A stretch of 64,000 nt of DNA from Procambarus clarkii (Eukaryota > Arthropoda > Malacostraca > Decapoda > Cambaridae). The stretch covers positions 22,979,679 to 23,043,678 of the forward strand of contig NC_091175.1 in NCBI RefSeq assembly GCF_040958095.1. The letters are read 5' to 3'. This document shows positions 39,770 through 49,625 of the stretch, in pieces (position 1 is the stretch's first letter; every line of letters starts with the position of its first letter). Made by a program: the position numbers and the translations under genes. Below the pieces are notes generated by a model. It did no database searches. It was given only the letters and a program-made list of their open reading frames with translations, and was not told the origin of the DNA.

Positions 39770-39928
39770 CCGCTGCCGAACTTGCTGCAGAAATAAAAAA
39801 AATCCAAGAATCGCAAGTGAAGATTTCTCAATGGCAGCAAAGAAGAATAAAGGCTGAAATTTCTTGGGAAGAAAGTCGGTCAGTTCTATTTGAGTGGGAG
39901 GTGTGTAGGCACGCTGTTCCAGTTGAAG
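39770..39928 (+). CDS. KDZ transposase, N-terminal helical exon
   Basis: A 159-bp exon, phase 1 in and out, between TAATTTCAG and GTACAT. It encodes 53 residues rich in Glu, Lys and Gln (AELAAEIKKIQESQ, then QWQQRRIKAEISWEE, ending CRHAVPVE). It probably forms a helix just ahead of the zinc cluster, matching the usual KDZ N-terminal order. The intron after it received the G/T-rich inverted-repeat element at 40021. Confidence 0.7.
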
Positions 39929-40020
39929 GTACATACACAATACTTATAAGCATATTGTCTATTTACATCAGCATACCAGTTTACATTACAACTTATTATA
40001 TTTGCATTTTTTTTAGTTAT

Positions 40021-40443
40021 ATTTTCTGGGGGGAGACCCGTCGGCTCCCCGGAGCTTTACCGGCTGATATGCTAATGTCAGACTTTGGCATCAGTCATGT
40101 GTATGGAGTTCTAGGGCCTACCGGGGACCACGAGCCAGAACCTGGCCCCCTCAGAGAGGCAAGGGGAGCAATGGCCTATAGAAACCCCCGTGTGGTTGGA
40201 AGCATTCTATGTCTGCCATCGACCGGGTCAAGCATCCAGAAAGGTAAGCATTCCAAAACAAACCCCTATTCTGGTGAAAATTGCTACCTAAGCCGAACTA
40301 GTGAATAGAACTCTTCAACAGAAAACACGGAAACTAGTATGACGTCATACGTCACCGCGCCGCTGTCTGCGCAGCTCCCCCCTCCCCGGGAGGGGGAAGG
40401 GGGAGCCCCAGACCTCCCACGCCGGCTATCCACCCATCAGTTC
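40021..40443 (+). repeat. Long inverted repeat, left arm (423 bp)
   Basis: Near-perfect reverse complement of 45198-45619. Differences are confined to the outermost bases (GGGGGGAGACCC here against GGGTGAGACCC there). It contains a palindromic ATGACGTCAT (about 40340) and a GC-rich inverted CCTCCCCGGGAGGGGG. It also holds a frame of about 95 residues that stops near 40308, with a splice-donor-like AAAGGTAAGC at about 40240. Confidence 0.92.
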
Positions 40444-42063
40444 TTCGGCTGATGCTATAGGCAATGGTTATGTGCTCCGGCTCCAGTGGTTGTTTCAGCA
40501 CTGTACCTAGAGTGTGGTGTCTGTTTTCTAGGTGGTGCGTGAGCCGGGTGTGATTCTTCAGTACTCGGGCTGCATGCGCCTAGGGTTCCCTTCCCTAGGT
40601 GCCCTGTAAGTACTGCCCTTGGGGCTTGGGGCCACCTTCCACAAGTTCCTTGGGTCCTGCCCCTGCTTGGCCGTTTACCGCTTGGTTTTCGGCCGCTCTT
40701 TGTGTGCTCGGGTGTTCTGTCTCCCTTGTTCGCCTTAGAGTAAGGGGCAGTGTTTGCACTGGTGGGGCGCGGGGTACTGTGCAGCTTGTCTTTACCAATC
40801 ATAGCGGCCGGCTCTGTTCCGCTTGGGTACGCTGTCCTCTTGCGGGGTTTTCTTTTTTTTTTTTGTTTATATACCTGGTGGGGGGGTCTGCCTTCGTTCT
40901 TGCCCCTGGTGTCCCTTGTGTTCTGAGTATTTCTGGTGGTACCCCCTGCTAGGTCCCCGTGAGTGTACACGTCCCGGGGGTTCAGCTCTTAGAAAGTTGT
41001 TTGGTAGCTTGGGTGCCGGTTAGCAGTACCCTGCCTGGGATTACCTGAGCGCGAGTCCTCTTAAAGTAAACGCTCGGGACCCTGGGAAACCCCTGGGGGC
41101 GCGCGGGTCCGATGGATGTGACCCCAGAGCCCCCCCCTCGCTTCCAGCGAGTTTGAGGGTTGCTCTCACCTTTTGTCTCTGGGTGACTCTCTGTTTTGCC
41201 TCCGTCTGCTGCCTGTGGGGTCGGTGACACCTTCGACCCGGTGTCCTGCGAGTTTGGTTGCTCGTTGTGGCTCGGTTACCCAGTTGTGCTAACAAAGCGG
41301 GTGCGGGCAGCAGGGGCGTTGCACTTGAGCCTTGGTGGTGGCAACGTTCTCGTGGTTTCCTCCCCGGGAGCCCCGGGGCTGCCCCGTTGTATTTCGTTTT
41401 TCCCCTGGTTCACCCTTCCTGCCTGCATCCGGTTCCTTACCGTCTGTAGGTTCAGGGCGGGGTGTTTGGTGGTGTTGAGACTCGGGCAGTCTCGGGGAAT
41501 TCCCCTTCCGGGGTAGTGACGGGGGCATTTGGGCCTGTTCCTCCAGCCGTGTTGTATGAGTCTGCCAGTGGGCTCCCTTCCTTAGTGTTTTCACGGCTGC
41601 CCCGGTTTTCTGGTACGGCCGGGGCTTTGGGGGAACGGCTCGGCCCCGGGGCCTGTCGTGTAGGTTCCCGGGGCTGGGGAGGGGCTGACTTGGGGGGGGC
41701 CTTGGCCCCGTTAGACCCCGTGGGGGGTTTTATCCCCCTCTAGGCGGGGCTTGTGGTTACGCGGAGTGGGGTCTTTCCTCCCCACTCGCCGTACGTGCTG
41801 TTGGACGTCGGCCCCTCCCCGGGCTCGGTTCCTTGGCCTTTGAGTCGGTTGGTTCCGTCCTGTGGGTGGATGTTTCCTCCCCCGCTTTTTGGGACGGTGT
41901 TTTTGTCATGTTTCCCCGTTCGATGGGGTTCTGCGTGACTTTTGATCTCGGGTGCGCCTGCGCCTTCGTGTGCCTTCGGGACTAGTGTTGGCTTCTGTGT
42001 TCTCAAGGGTACGGGAAGGTTTTTCGCTACTTCCCGCATTATTGGAACGTCTGTCGGCTCCTA

Positions 42064-42226
42064 GTACTTGTCGCCCTGTTGGGCTACTTGTCGCCCTGTT
42101 GGGCTACTTGTCGCCCGGTTGGGCTACTTGTCGGCCGTTTGGGCTACTTGTCGCCCGTTTGGGCTACTTGTCGCCCGTTTGGGCTACTTGTCGCCCGTTT
42201 GGGCTACTTGTCGCCCGTTTGGGTTC
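42064..42226 (+). repeat. 20-bp minisatellite, about 8 copies
   Basis: Unit GGGCTACTTGTCGCCCGTTT repeated in exact 20-bp steps (42081, 42101, 42121 and so on to 42201). Early units have CTGTT and CGGTT variants and one has TCGGCC. Since 3 x 20 = 60, each frame reads a 20-residue repeat, which explains the repetitive apparent proteins here. Confidence 0.95.
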
Positions 42227-45087
42227 CCTTTTTTGGGGCTCTTTGCTTCTTTGGCCGGTTTTATTGTTCCTGCTTCCTCTTTTGGCTCTTTTTCTCGTGC
42301 AATAGTCCTGGCTGGCGCCTTCCCGCAGGGAGGGTGTGCGGTTCGGCCAGCGTGTTATGCGCATGCGCCGTGGAGTTTGTTTTGGTCTGGGCGATGGTTC
42401 AGTGCTGGGGTTTTGCGCCCTTTTTTGCTACAGTGCTTCGCTTCTCGTTCTTCTCCCTGGCTGCGGTATGTGCCCCTTTGCGCCAGGGGTGTCTTGGTTC
42501 CCAGTTGTGGGGAGGACACCGCGGTTTTCTGTGTCATGGGTGTGGACCGCCTCCTTCGCCTCTCCCTGTTCTCCTGCGGGTCCGGCTCTGGCGTCTTCAC
42601 CTGGCGGTGCTCCCAAGTTCTTCTGGGCACGGTTGAGTCGTGTCAAGTTCGAGCCACCATTCGCCAGGTGAGTTTCTGCGGTCTGGCGTCTTTTGGCCGG
42701 GCGCTGGATGCGGCGGTGTTCATATACCTGTCTTTATTTAGGTATAATTTTGTACGACTGAGACCGTTCGCACACCAGTGACTGTCCCTTTATCACCCCT
42801 TCCTGTCCCCCTCATGGGCATGTCCAACCCATGCTGGAGTCGTTCAGGGGACCCTCCTTTTTTAATGTTGTGAGGTGTGGGGGTTGTAGGGTTGGTTCTG
42901 TACTCACCTGGTGAGGCTCCTGGCTGTGCTTGCAGGATTTGAGCTCTGGCTCTTGGGTCCCGCCTATCTGGTAGAACTTGCGGGATAGTACCAGTGGAGT
43001 GCAGTGGTGCTATTGGCACTTTTGGGGAACACTGTATTACCATCAGTGGTCTGTGCTTGTTACACGACCTACTTGCGAGCATACGCCTTCTTGCTGGTTC
43101 GTCCGTGGACTTCCAGGGCGCACTGGCCTGTTTTCGTATGGCAGTTCCGGCCCGTCCTGGTTGTGGGGGTATGTGGGCCGGTGGACTGCTCCTAGCAGCT
43201 GCCTGGTGGGCCATCCTCTGGCCGGTCTGGCCTGACCTTGGGCCGGGCTTGAGGTGTAAAAGAGCTCCCAGTACCTCATCCAGCAGGTATCGAGCGGGGT
43301 TTCTCCGCCGTCGGTCGCCTGGTGCAGGTTTCTGGGCCTGCAGGGTTTTGTCGTGTCTCCGTTGGCCCTGTCTGGGGTCTGCCTGCTCCGTTCTCTGCCT
43401 TTGCAGAGGGGAGTTGCTATTTACATGTTGCATGTTGCAGTGGTGCCTGTTGCTGCTGCTGCTGCACGTGAGCATTGGTACCGTGTTTCACGGTGGCGTG
43501 TCCTTGTTCCTGTGTCCGGTTGTGGAGTGGCGCTTTGCTGCCGTTTTTGTGCCTGGGGATTGCGTGGGGTTTTTGTCCCTGCCTGATTGTCCACCCCTGG
43601 TTGTTCTCCTGGTTTTTTTTTTTTTTTTTTTTGTGCTTCTGCTCTTTCTTCCTGCCTCTTCTGCAGCAGGAATGTTCTGCGTGTGTTCTTAGGCGTTGGT
43701 CAGCCTGTGTCCTGTGATGTGCTTCTTTGTCTCGGTCTGTTGCAGTTGTTCGTGCCCCTTGGTTCGGGTCCTGTTCTGGCGGCGACCCTTCCGCCTTCCT
43801 TGGTTTTCCTAGCTTGCCCTGCCGGTTGTTGTTGTTTTATTTTTTTGGGGGGGTTCTTGCGATGTCTCGCGTCGGACCCGTCGTTTCTGAACTCCTGGCG
43901 GGCTTGCATGCTTCGGAGTTTTTCTGTTCGGCAGACGTTCCATCTCCTTGTGCCGCCTGGGTTTCGGTGGTCGCGCCCGAGATCTTCTCGCGGCTCCGCC
44001 TTTTTCCTGGGCTCGGGGGGGGCCTTGTCGGGGCTGCTTATGTTCTGCCTCGTGGTCTCGCCTCCGGTTGGTGGTCGGGTGGCTTCGTGGTAGGTGTCCC
44101 ACCTGCGTGTTTTCTTGGCGGCAGTATGGGGTATTTTGGCAGTCCTTCCTTTTCCTGTCCCTTCTTCGGTGGGTCCTTCTTGTTGGCTTGGTTTACTCTC
44201 GGCTTGGTTTTCTAGTGGGGGTTGGGGGCCGTCGTCTTGCCACATACTGTCGCCTCTTTTCGTGCGGCGCAGGCGGAGCCGCTTCAGCTTGCTTTCGGTC
44301 TTGGTGTTGCTTCTGCACCGTTAGTCAGCTGTCTTGTGCGTCATTTCACCTCCGGCCTGTTCGTGCGCCGCTTGCACCATCCTGGTCTCTGGTCAGCGTG
44401 CTCTGTCTTCTCCTCGGTTGGTAGTGCCCCTTCGGTTCCGGTGTGTTTTTTCGTCGGCTCTTTCCTTTGGGCCTTTGCCTCTGGGGGTCGGTTCGCTGTG
44501 TTTTCTTGCTCCTTCGGTTTTAGCGTTTTGGTTGTTTGATGGCAGCAGTCTCCATCTTTTCTGGCGCGGGGTGGGGCTGCTGCATTCTGGAGGGGTCCAG
44601 GGTTTGTTGGTGCTTTGTTGGTCGGGCCGGGGGTGTGTCGTTTTTGTGTTCAGTGGCGGCCCTCTGCTGTTGTTTGCGTGCCACGGCGTTTGGGTCCGGA
44701 GCGCGTTTTGCGTTGATCCGGTTCTGTTCTTCCCGGTTCGCGGGTGATGGTGTCCCGGGTGGTCAGCCGTGTTCTTGCGGCTAAGCTGCCTGTGTTCTTC
44801 CCTCATGCCTGTGGCGTTCGTGGCTTCGCTGCTCTCGCTGCCGTCTGGGCGACGTGGCCTTGCAGTCTTTCGGGCATGGATTTTTGGTGTTCGTGCAGGG
44901 GCCTTCCTGCTCGTGGTTCTCGTGTTGTTCCCGGGATTTTCGGGGCTGTGGCGCCTTGGGTTGGCGTTTGCTGCCGGTTGTCTCGCCTCCTTGGGGGGTG
45001 TGTGGTGTCCGCCTCCCGGTTTTGTCCCTTTGACCTTCCTCTGTGGGTAGTTAGCTCCGGGGAGCCGACGGGTCTCCCCCCAGAAAA

Positions 45088-45644
45088 CCAGCGTTGAATG
45101 TAATGAAACGCCATTTTCTGGGTGAGACCCGGAGGCTCCCCGGCAACCCTCCCTCCCTCCGGTCGGCGTTTTTCGCGTGTTTTGACATCCAGCCTCAGAA
45201 CTGATGGGTGGATAGCCGGCGTGGGAGGTCTGGGGCTCCCCCTTCCCCCTCCCGGGGAGGGGGGAGCTGCGCAGACAGCGGCGCGGTGACGTATGACGTC
45301 ATACTAGTTTCCGTGTTTTCTGTTGAAGAGTTCTATTCACTAGTTCGGCTTAGGTAGCAATTTTCACCAGAATAGGGGTTTGTTTTGGAATGCTTACCTT
45401 TCTGGATGCTTGACCCGGTCGATGGCAGACATAGAATGCTTCCAACCACACGGGGGTTTCTATAGGCCATTGCTCCCCTTGCCTCTCTGAGGGGGCCAGG
45501 TTCTGGCTCGTGGTCCCCGGTAGGCCCTAGAACTCCATACACATGACTGATGCCAAAGTCTGACATTAGCATATCAGCCGGTAAAGCTCCGGGGAGCCGA
45601 CGGGTCTCACCCAGAAAATGGCGTTTCATTACATTCAACGCTGG
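45088..45644. mobile_element. 557-bp inverted companion element (MITE-like)
   Basis: The ends are inverted repeats of about 56 bp. They start CCAGCGTTGAATG at 45088 and end CATTCAACGCTGG at 45644, followed inward by the TTTTCTGGGTGAGACCC motif. The body 45198-45619 is the reverse complement of the first 423 bp of the larger element. It directly abuts the larger element's right end, so two termini lie nose to tail. It looks like a short, internally deleted relative. Confidence 0.75.
45198..45619 (-). repeat. Long inverted repeat, right arm (422 bp)
   Basis: Reverse complement of 40021-40443. It encodes on the minus strand the same short frame (GETRRLPGALPADMLMSDFG start) as the left arm does on the plus strand. 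Confidence 0.92.
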
Positions 45645-45836
45645 TTTTTTGAATAGAGAGTGGATACTTCGTTTTAAATATACCTGAAGCATTTTATCAC
45701 TAATGAAAAATGTTTATGTATACTTATAGACCATATTTTTTTCCTAATTCTGCATGATCTGAAACTGTACAGAAGTCTTTTTTGACAAAGATGCGATATT
45801 TTTGAACATATGTTTTCAAATATTTTCACTTGACAG

Positions 45837-46032
45837 ACACCAAATGCTTCAAATGTAGGATTGAAGCCAGCATCAAATGTGAAGATTGTCATCGCCTATT
45901 CTGCTACCACTGTGATATGAAAAAAACATTTTTTAAACCCATTCCATGATAGGTTTTCCTGGGCCAGTGGATATTATGAAGCATTGCCACCAACTGTGAC
46001 TGTTGACCTTAATGGGACATTTACTGACTGGC
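45837..46032 (+). CDS. KDZ transposase, CxC zinc-cluster exon (frameshifted)
   Basis: The exon lies between CTTGACAG and GTATGT. It starts with a Cys/His cluster: CFKC, then CEDC, then CYHCD, the treble-clef-like pattern seen ahead of KDZ transposase domains. The length is 196 bp, where phase 1 to phase 1 needs a multiple of three. The extra base fits the seven-A run at 45920-45926. After it the expected frame resumes as HDRFSWASGYYEALPPTVTV and joins the next exon in phase. Read as it stands, the frame hits stops within 10 codons. The extra base could be a true mutation or a homopolymer sequencing error. Confidence 0.75.
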
Positions 46033-46226
46033 GTATGTAAACCAAAAAATTCTTTACATATGAAAACTTTTCTTTTTACCAAGCTATTACAATATAAGTA
46101 CCTAAATATTGAAAGAAAAAAAAAAAATTTTTTACTCAATAAGCAATTCAATTTTTATGGCATTTGACTTACTGAATATTATTTAAATATGCAATCTGCT
46201 AAGTTTATTATTATTTTCTTATTCAG

Positions 46227-46331
46227 AACCTGTTGTGCCAGTTCCTGTGCCAAAAATTTCCTGTAACTGTAAAGACTGTAACCTTAGCATAAAGAGTTCT
46301 GACATCATGTGTACTTTCATAATGCTCTCAG
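46227..46331 (+). CDS. KDZ transposase, second Cys cluster exon
   Basis: A 105-bp exon, phase 1 to phase 1, from TTATTCAG to GTATAT. It encodes QPVVPVPVPKISCNCKDC and a short stretch with further Cys (IMCTF). The CNCKDC cluster is likely metal-binding. No stop is present. Confidence 0.72.
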
Positions 46332-46556
46332 GTATATTTGATTTAATATTAAGTTTGAACACATAAGTCTATGAGTATTTGCATCACTGAACATAGTAGC
46401 ATCACTGAAGTTCTAGTGACGATACCCATACCCAAGCATGTGGACTTCAATCTTTGAGACACAAACATATCCATTCAGTGATGGAGATGAGTTTTACAAA
46501 AGATTCAAAATAAGCTGCTTTATTTTAGGAATAAATACTAAAACTAAGCTTTCTAG

Positions 46557-46792
46557 GCAGGTATGACCTTTATCTGCCCATATTTGAGTGTCAAGAGTGT
46601 GGATACAGCCTTCCTGCAGATGCTAAGATGTTGTATGATGGTGGATACTTCTGCTCATCAGCCAGGAAAAGTAACACATTCTTCAGCACCAAACTCCTGA
46701 ACAACTGGCATTTCCTTAAAAGGAACAGTCCAGGTTTATCAATGAAATCCTTGTTAATAGCTCTCCAAGCGCTTGGCTCTCGTAATGGAAGA
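46557..46792 (+). CDS. KDZ transposase, CxC3-like exon
   Basis: A 236-bp exon from TTTCTAG to GTAAGT, phase 1 in, phase 0 out. It begins GRYDLYLPIFECQECGYSLP and continues with a GGYFCSSA segment, then FFSTKLLNNWHFLKRNSPGL and SLLIALQALGSR. The pattern of a Cys pair, a gap, G-Y-F, then a helical F/W-rich stretch and a P-G-(L/T)-S step is what I know from the CxC3-type cluster that precedes the KDZ catalytic domain. The frame is fully open. Confidence 0.8.
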
Positions 46793-46865
46793 GTAAGTAT
46801 TTATTAATTTTATATATGTAATGTAAGTACCTGTATACATTAAACTGTATATATAATAATACATA

Positions 46866-47062
46866 AAAATATGAACCCACTCAACACATTCTCTTGTGCC
46901 ACTTACATGTACAAAACCTTGTTCCTAAATGCACACCCTGATCTGAAACTCTTCCTTGATAGATGTAAAGGATCCCATAATCACCACACCAGAAATCAAT
47001 ATCTCTCTGATATCCCCCGAGTCAAACTAAATCTGTGCAAACTCTCTATGCAAATAAAGTAA
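46866..47062 (+). pseudogene. Possible non-LTR ORF2 C-terminal scrap
   Basis: An open frame in the KDZ intron with SHNHHTRNQYLSDIPRVKLN. It resembles the H-x-x-x-TR ... (I/V)PR ending of CR1/Rex-like ORF2 proteins. It is short and ends before the usual WN.LP motif. It could equally be chance. Confidence 0.3.
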
Positions 47063-47177
47063 TTGGTTATTGCTCCTAATTGGTAAACTCTTTATTGAAT
47101 TAAAAGTTGCCCAGCTGTTCAAAACATTATTCAAAAGTAAAACTAAAAAGTATTAATTTCATCCTTATAGTTTCCTA

Positions 47178-47445
47178 CGTAGTTCTTCAAACTTGCACTG
47201 TTACTTGTGCTACCCACTCCCCCAATATATATGGCTAACTCATGCAACTTGCATGGCTTAGCCACATCTGGGCCTAGTGCTGGGAACTAGGTTCCCAGCA
47301 CTACGCTGGGAACAAGGTTCCCAGTATTAGGCTGGGAACCAGGTTCCCAGTACTAGGCTGGAAACGTAGTTGTTCAATCTTGCACTATAACTTGTGCTAC
47401 CCACTCCCCCAATATATGGGGCTAATCCATGCAAATTCTATATTC
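47178..47445. repeat. Segmental duplication around a palindromic 26-bp minisatellite
   Basis: ACTTGTGCTACCCACTCCCC occurs at about 47208 and 47391, with similar flanks. Between lie three 26-bp units (47289-47314, 47315-47340, 47341-47366), each starting AGGTTCCCAG and holding its own inverted half CTGGGAAC. It lies wholly within an intron. Confidence 0.85.
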
Positions 47446-47459
47446 AGTATATATTTCAG

Positions 47460-47638
47460 GATGGTTGCATCAACTTTGAAGCTGCTAAAAGAACATTCCA
47501 GGAGTGGAGATTTATGCAGTATGAACTTGCAAATGTCCAAAGCTACAATAAGAACGTGTGCCCTGCTTGTCATACTAACCCATTTGCCATACATATTGAT
47601 GGCAACAAAAAGTTATTCCGATATGAAAAAGTTGGAAG
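47460..47638 (+). CDS. KDZ transposase, catalytic exon with first Asp
   Basis: A 179-bp exon from ATATTTCAG to GTACAG, phase 0 in, phase 2 out. It encodes FEAAKRTFQEWRFMQYELAN, then CPACHTN and IHIDGNKKLFRYEKVGR. The CPAC ... HIDGN.KLFR stretch is the first catalytic strand of the KDZ RNase H-like fold. The Asp at 47598-47600 would be its first metal-binding acid. The frame is intact and the surrounding residues fit the family well. Confidence 0.85.
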
Positions 47639-47902
47639 GTACAGTTCTTAAATAATTTTCCTTTTGTAAGATAAATTTTTATTTTTCAACAATTAATACA
47701 TTTCTATTAGGGCAACTTATATACAGTATCACAATACATTATTCGTTATGTAAATATATCAATATCTGAAAAATTCTTACATGCAATACATAATAGCGTT
47801 ATTCATGTATTACAACATTAAGTAATATATATTTACACAATCATCAAAATTGAAAACAAATCAATGTAAATTATGTAAATACTGTCATTTTGTTTCTTTC
47901 AG

Positions 47903-47996
47903 AGGATTGAGGGAATCATATTATTCAGAGAGTGTCTTTGCTGCTGACAATGATGTGACTAATCACCTTAACCATATAGAGAGCTTAAAAACAAAG
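47903..47996 (+). CDS. KDZ transposase, post-Asp exon
   Basis: A 94-bp exon from TTCTTTCAG to GTAAAT, continuing the split Arg codon of the previous exon (phase 2). It encodes GLRESYYSESVFAADNDVTN and a helix ending SLKTK, phase 0 out. The YY ... VFA....DV...L pattern follows the first Asp in KDZ proteins as I know them. Confidence 0.82.
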
Positions 47997-48046
47997 GTAA
48001 ATATTATGTGTACAGACTTTGTAAACTGTACATAGATTTTATATTT

Positions 48047-48325
48047 TTATTTATATATACAAGACTTTTTACATTCTTGTACAGCCACTAGCACGCATAG
48101 TGTTTCAAGCAAGTCGTTAATCCTATGTTCCCCAGAATATGACCCCACCAAATCCATTAACAACCAGGTACCCATTTTACTGTTGGGTAAACAGGGGGGG
48201 GGGCCATAGTTAAGGGTTGATGCCCAGTAAATCTTCCAGGGCCAGGATACAAACCCAAGACAAAGCGCTCGCGAAACGCCAGGCGAGTGTCTTAACCCAC
48301 TACACCATTGGGAAAAGACAGTCAT
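48047..48325 (-). mobile_element. tRNA-derived SINE family 2
   Basis: On the minus strand the A-box-like TGGTGTAGTGGGTTAAGACA and the B-box-like GGTTTGTATCC are followed by a body. The 3' core is GAAACACTATGCGTGCTAGT, then TTGTATATATAAATAAA. The 3' core is shared with fragments near 36290, 36440, 62300 and 63020. It lies in the KDZ intron. Confidence 0.75.
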
Positions 48326-48392
48326 GATGTCTTACAGTTTACAGAGTTAATATATATATTATAACAAGTAGTTAGGTTTTTTTAACCCACAG

Positions 48393-48460
48393 GCAAGTCA
48401 ACCAGTAAAACATAGAGTACTCAACGTTTGTCAAGAGCTACATGCACCATATAAATGGTG
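48393..48460 (+). pseudogene. Possible KDZ exon remnant
   Basis: It follows a good acceptor (TTTTTTAACCCACAG) in the phase left by the previous exon. It reads ASQPVKHRVLNVCQELHAPY and then meets a stop. KDZ proteins have a C-x-x-x-(H/W) step at about this point, but no donor is seen and the match is weak. Confidence 0.3.
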
Positions 48461-48583
48461 ATTTTTGGGGTCTGAAGCCATATTGATTAAGATGCTATAT
48501 TTCTGTTGGTCTATATCACTTTTATATAACCCATCAGGTTAGGTTCTTTTCATTATTTATTATATATTTTATATATACTGTAT

Positions 48584-48586
<3 letters not shown>

Positions 48587-48666
<80 letters not shown>
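48587..48666. repeat. (TA)n microsatellite
   Basis: About 80 bp of TA repeats abutting the 3' end of a minus-strand SINE, the same SINE-(TA)n arrangement as at 37356. Confidence 0.97.
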
Positions 48667-48669
<3 letters not shown>

Positions 48670-48926
48670 AACAAGCCTGAATGGTCCCCAGGACAATATG
48701 CAACTGAAAACTCACACCCCAGAAGTGACTCGAACCCATACTCCCAGGAGCCACGCAACTGGTATGTACAAGACGCCTTAATCCACTTGACCATCACGAC
48801 CGGACATAATGAGGTGATAGCCGAGGCTATTTGAACCACCCCACCGCCGGCACTCGGATAGTAATCTTGGGCATAGCATTTTACCAAATCACCTCATTCT
48901 TTGGGGCACACGTGAGGAACACAAAT
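48667..48926 (-). mobile_element. tRNA-derived SINE family 1, dimer unit 1
   Basis: A 260-bp unit in head-to-tail tandem with the next one. On the minus strand the A-box TGGTCAAGTGGATTAAGG and the B-box GGGTTCGAGTCAC are intact. The second unit is almost identical over its whole length. Confidence 0.88.
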
Positions 48927-49138
48927 GCGAACAAGCCTGAATGGTCCCCAGGACAATATGCAACTGAAAACTCACACCCCAGAAGTGACTCGAACCCATA
49001 CTCCCAGGAGCCACGCAACTGGTATGTACAAGACGCCTTAATCCACTTGACCATCACGACCGGACATAATGAGGTGATAGCCGAGGCTATTTGAACCACC
49101 CCACCGCCGGCACTCGGATAGTAATCTTGGGCATAGCA
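48927..49138 (-). mobile_element. tRNA-derived SINE family 1, dimer unit 2 (split by retrotransposon)
   Basis: The same SINE as the preceding unit. Its far end was separated by the I-type insertion and continues at 55441-55486, where the expected GCATTTTACCAAATCACC resumes. Confidence 0.88.
49126..49138 (+). repeat. Target-site duplication, left (full-length I-type element)
   Basis: CTTGGGCATAGCA, repeated exactly at 55428-55440. It lies inside the SINE, and the uninterrupted SINE copy at 48865-48877 shows the same bases once. Confidence 0.93.
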
Positions 49139-49625
49139 CCCCCTCCCCTTCCGGCCCGTTGGCGTCGTGAGGGGGCTTGGTGGACGGCTGCCGGAGTGTG
49201 ATGCTCCGTTGGGCAGTCCTCTGTCCTTTTCTGGCCTTGCACTCCTGCTGCTGTCTTCTCCAATTGTGCCGGATCGCTTTTCCTTTTCCTTATGTTTCGT
49301 TTTTCTCCCCCCTCTTCTCCTATCTGCTTGTCGTTTCCTGCCGACCTTTTGCTTGTTTTGGATTATTTCTTTGGACTTCTTCTATTTTGACGCCCGGGTG
49401 CTTGAGGAGGCATACTCTTGCACCCGTAGAACTGTAGTACCCGACGTCTCGAGCGAGGGGAACCTTTTATTGTCAATCCCCCTTTCGTCGCTGAACCCGA
49501 TCTCGACGGACTGACGGTTCTTAAGGTGGCGTTTGTGGGGCGTATACTCACGACGCACCCCTAGGGGGCCCCGGCGTGATCAGCGATAGCTTCCTGTTGG
49601 GTGTCCTGCCTCTAATTGTGGCTCC

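Larger units (their letters stand above)
40021..45087. mobile_element. G/T-rich inverted-repeat element, about 5.07 kb, unknown class
   Basis: A GC-rich insertion in an AT-rich intron. The outer ends are inverted: 40022-40055 (TTTTCTGGGGGGAGACCC start) is exactly complementary to 45054-45087. The first 423 bp also match, inverted, the companion at 45198-45619. The interior plus strand is very poor in A and rich in G and T, so long frames stay open on both strands by chance. None shows a transposase, reverse transcriptase or other family I know. It carries a 20-bp minisatellite (42064-42226) and T-runs. It may be a non-autonomous DNA transposon, or a carrier whose exons are too short to see. 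No clean target duplication was found. Confidence 0.7.

Noticed and set aside
40455..45114. Many overlapping frames of 60-245 codons in the G/T-rich element
   Set aside because: A-poor plus-strand composition removes stops in all frames. The peptides are low complexity and no family motif was found.
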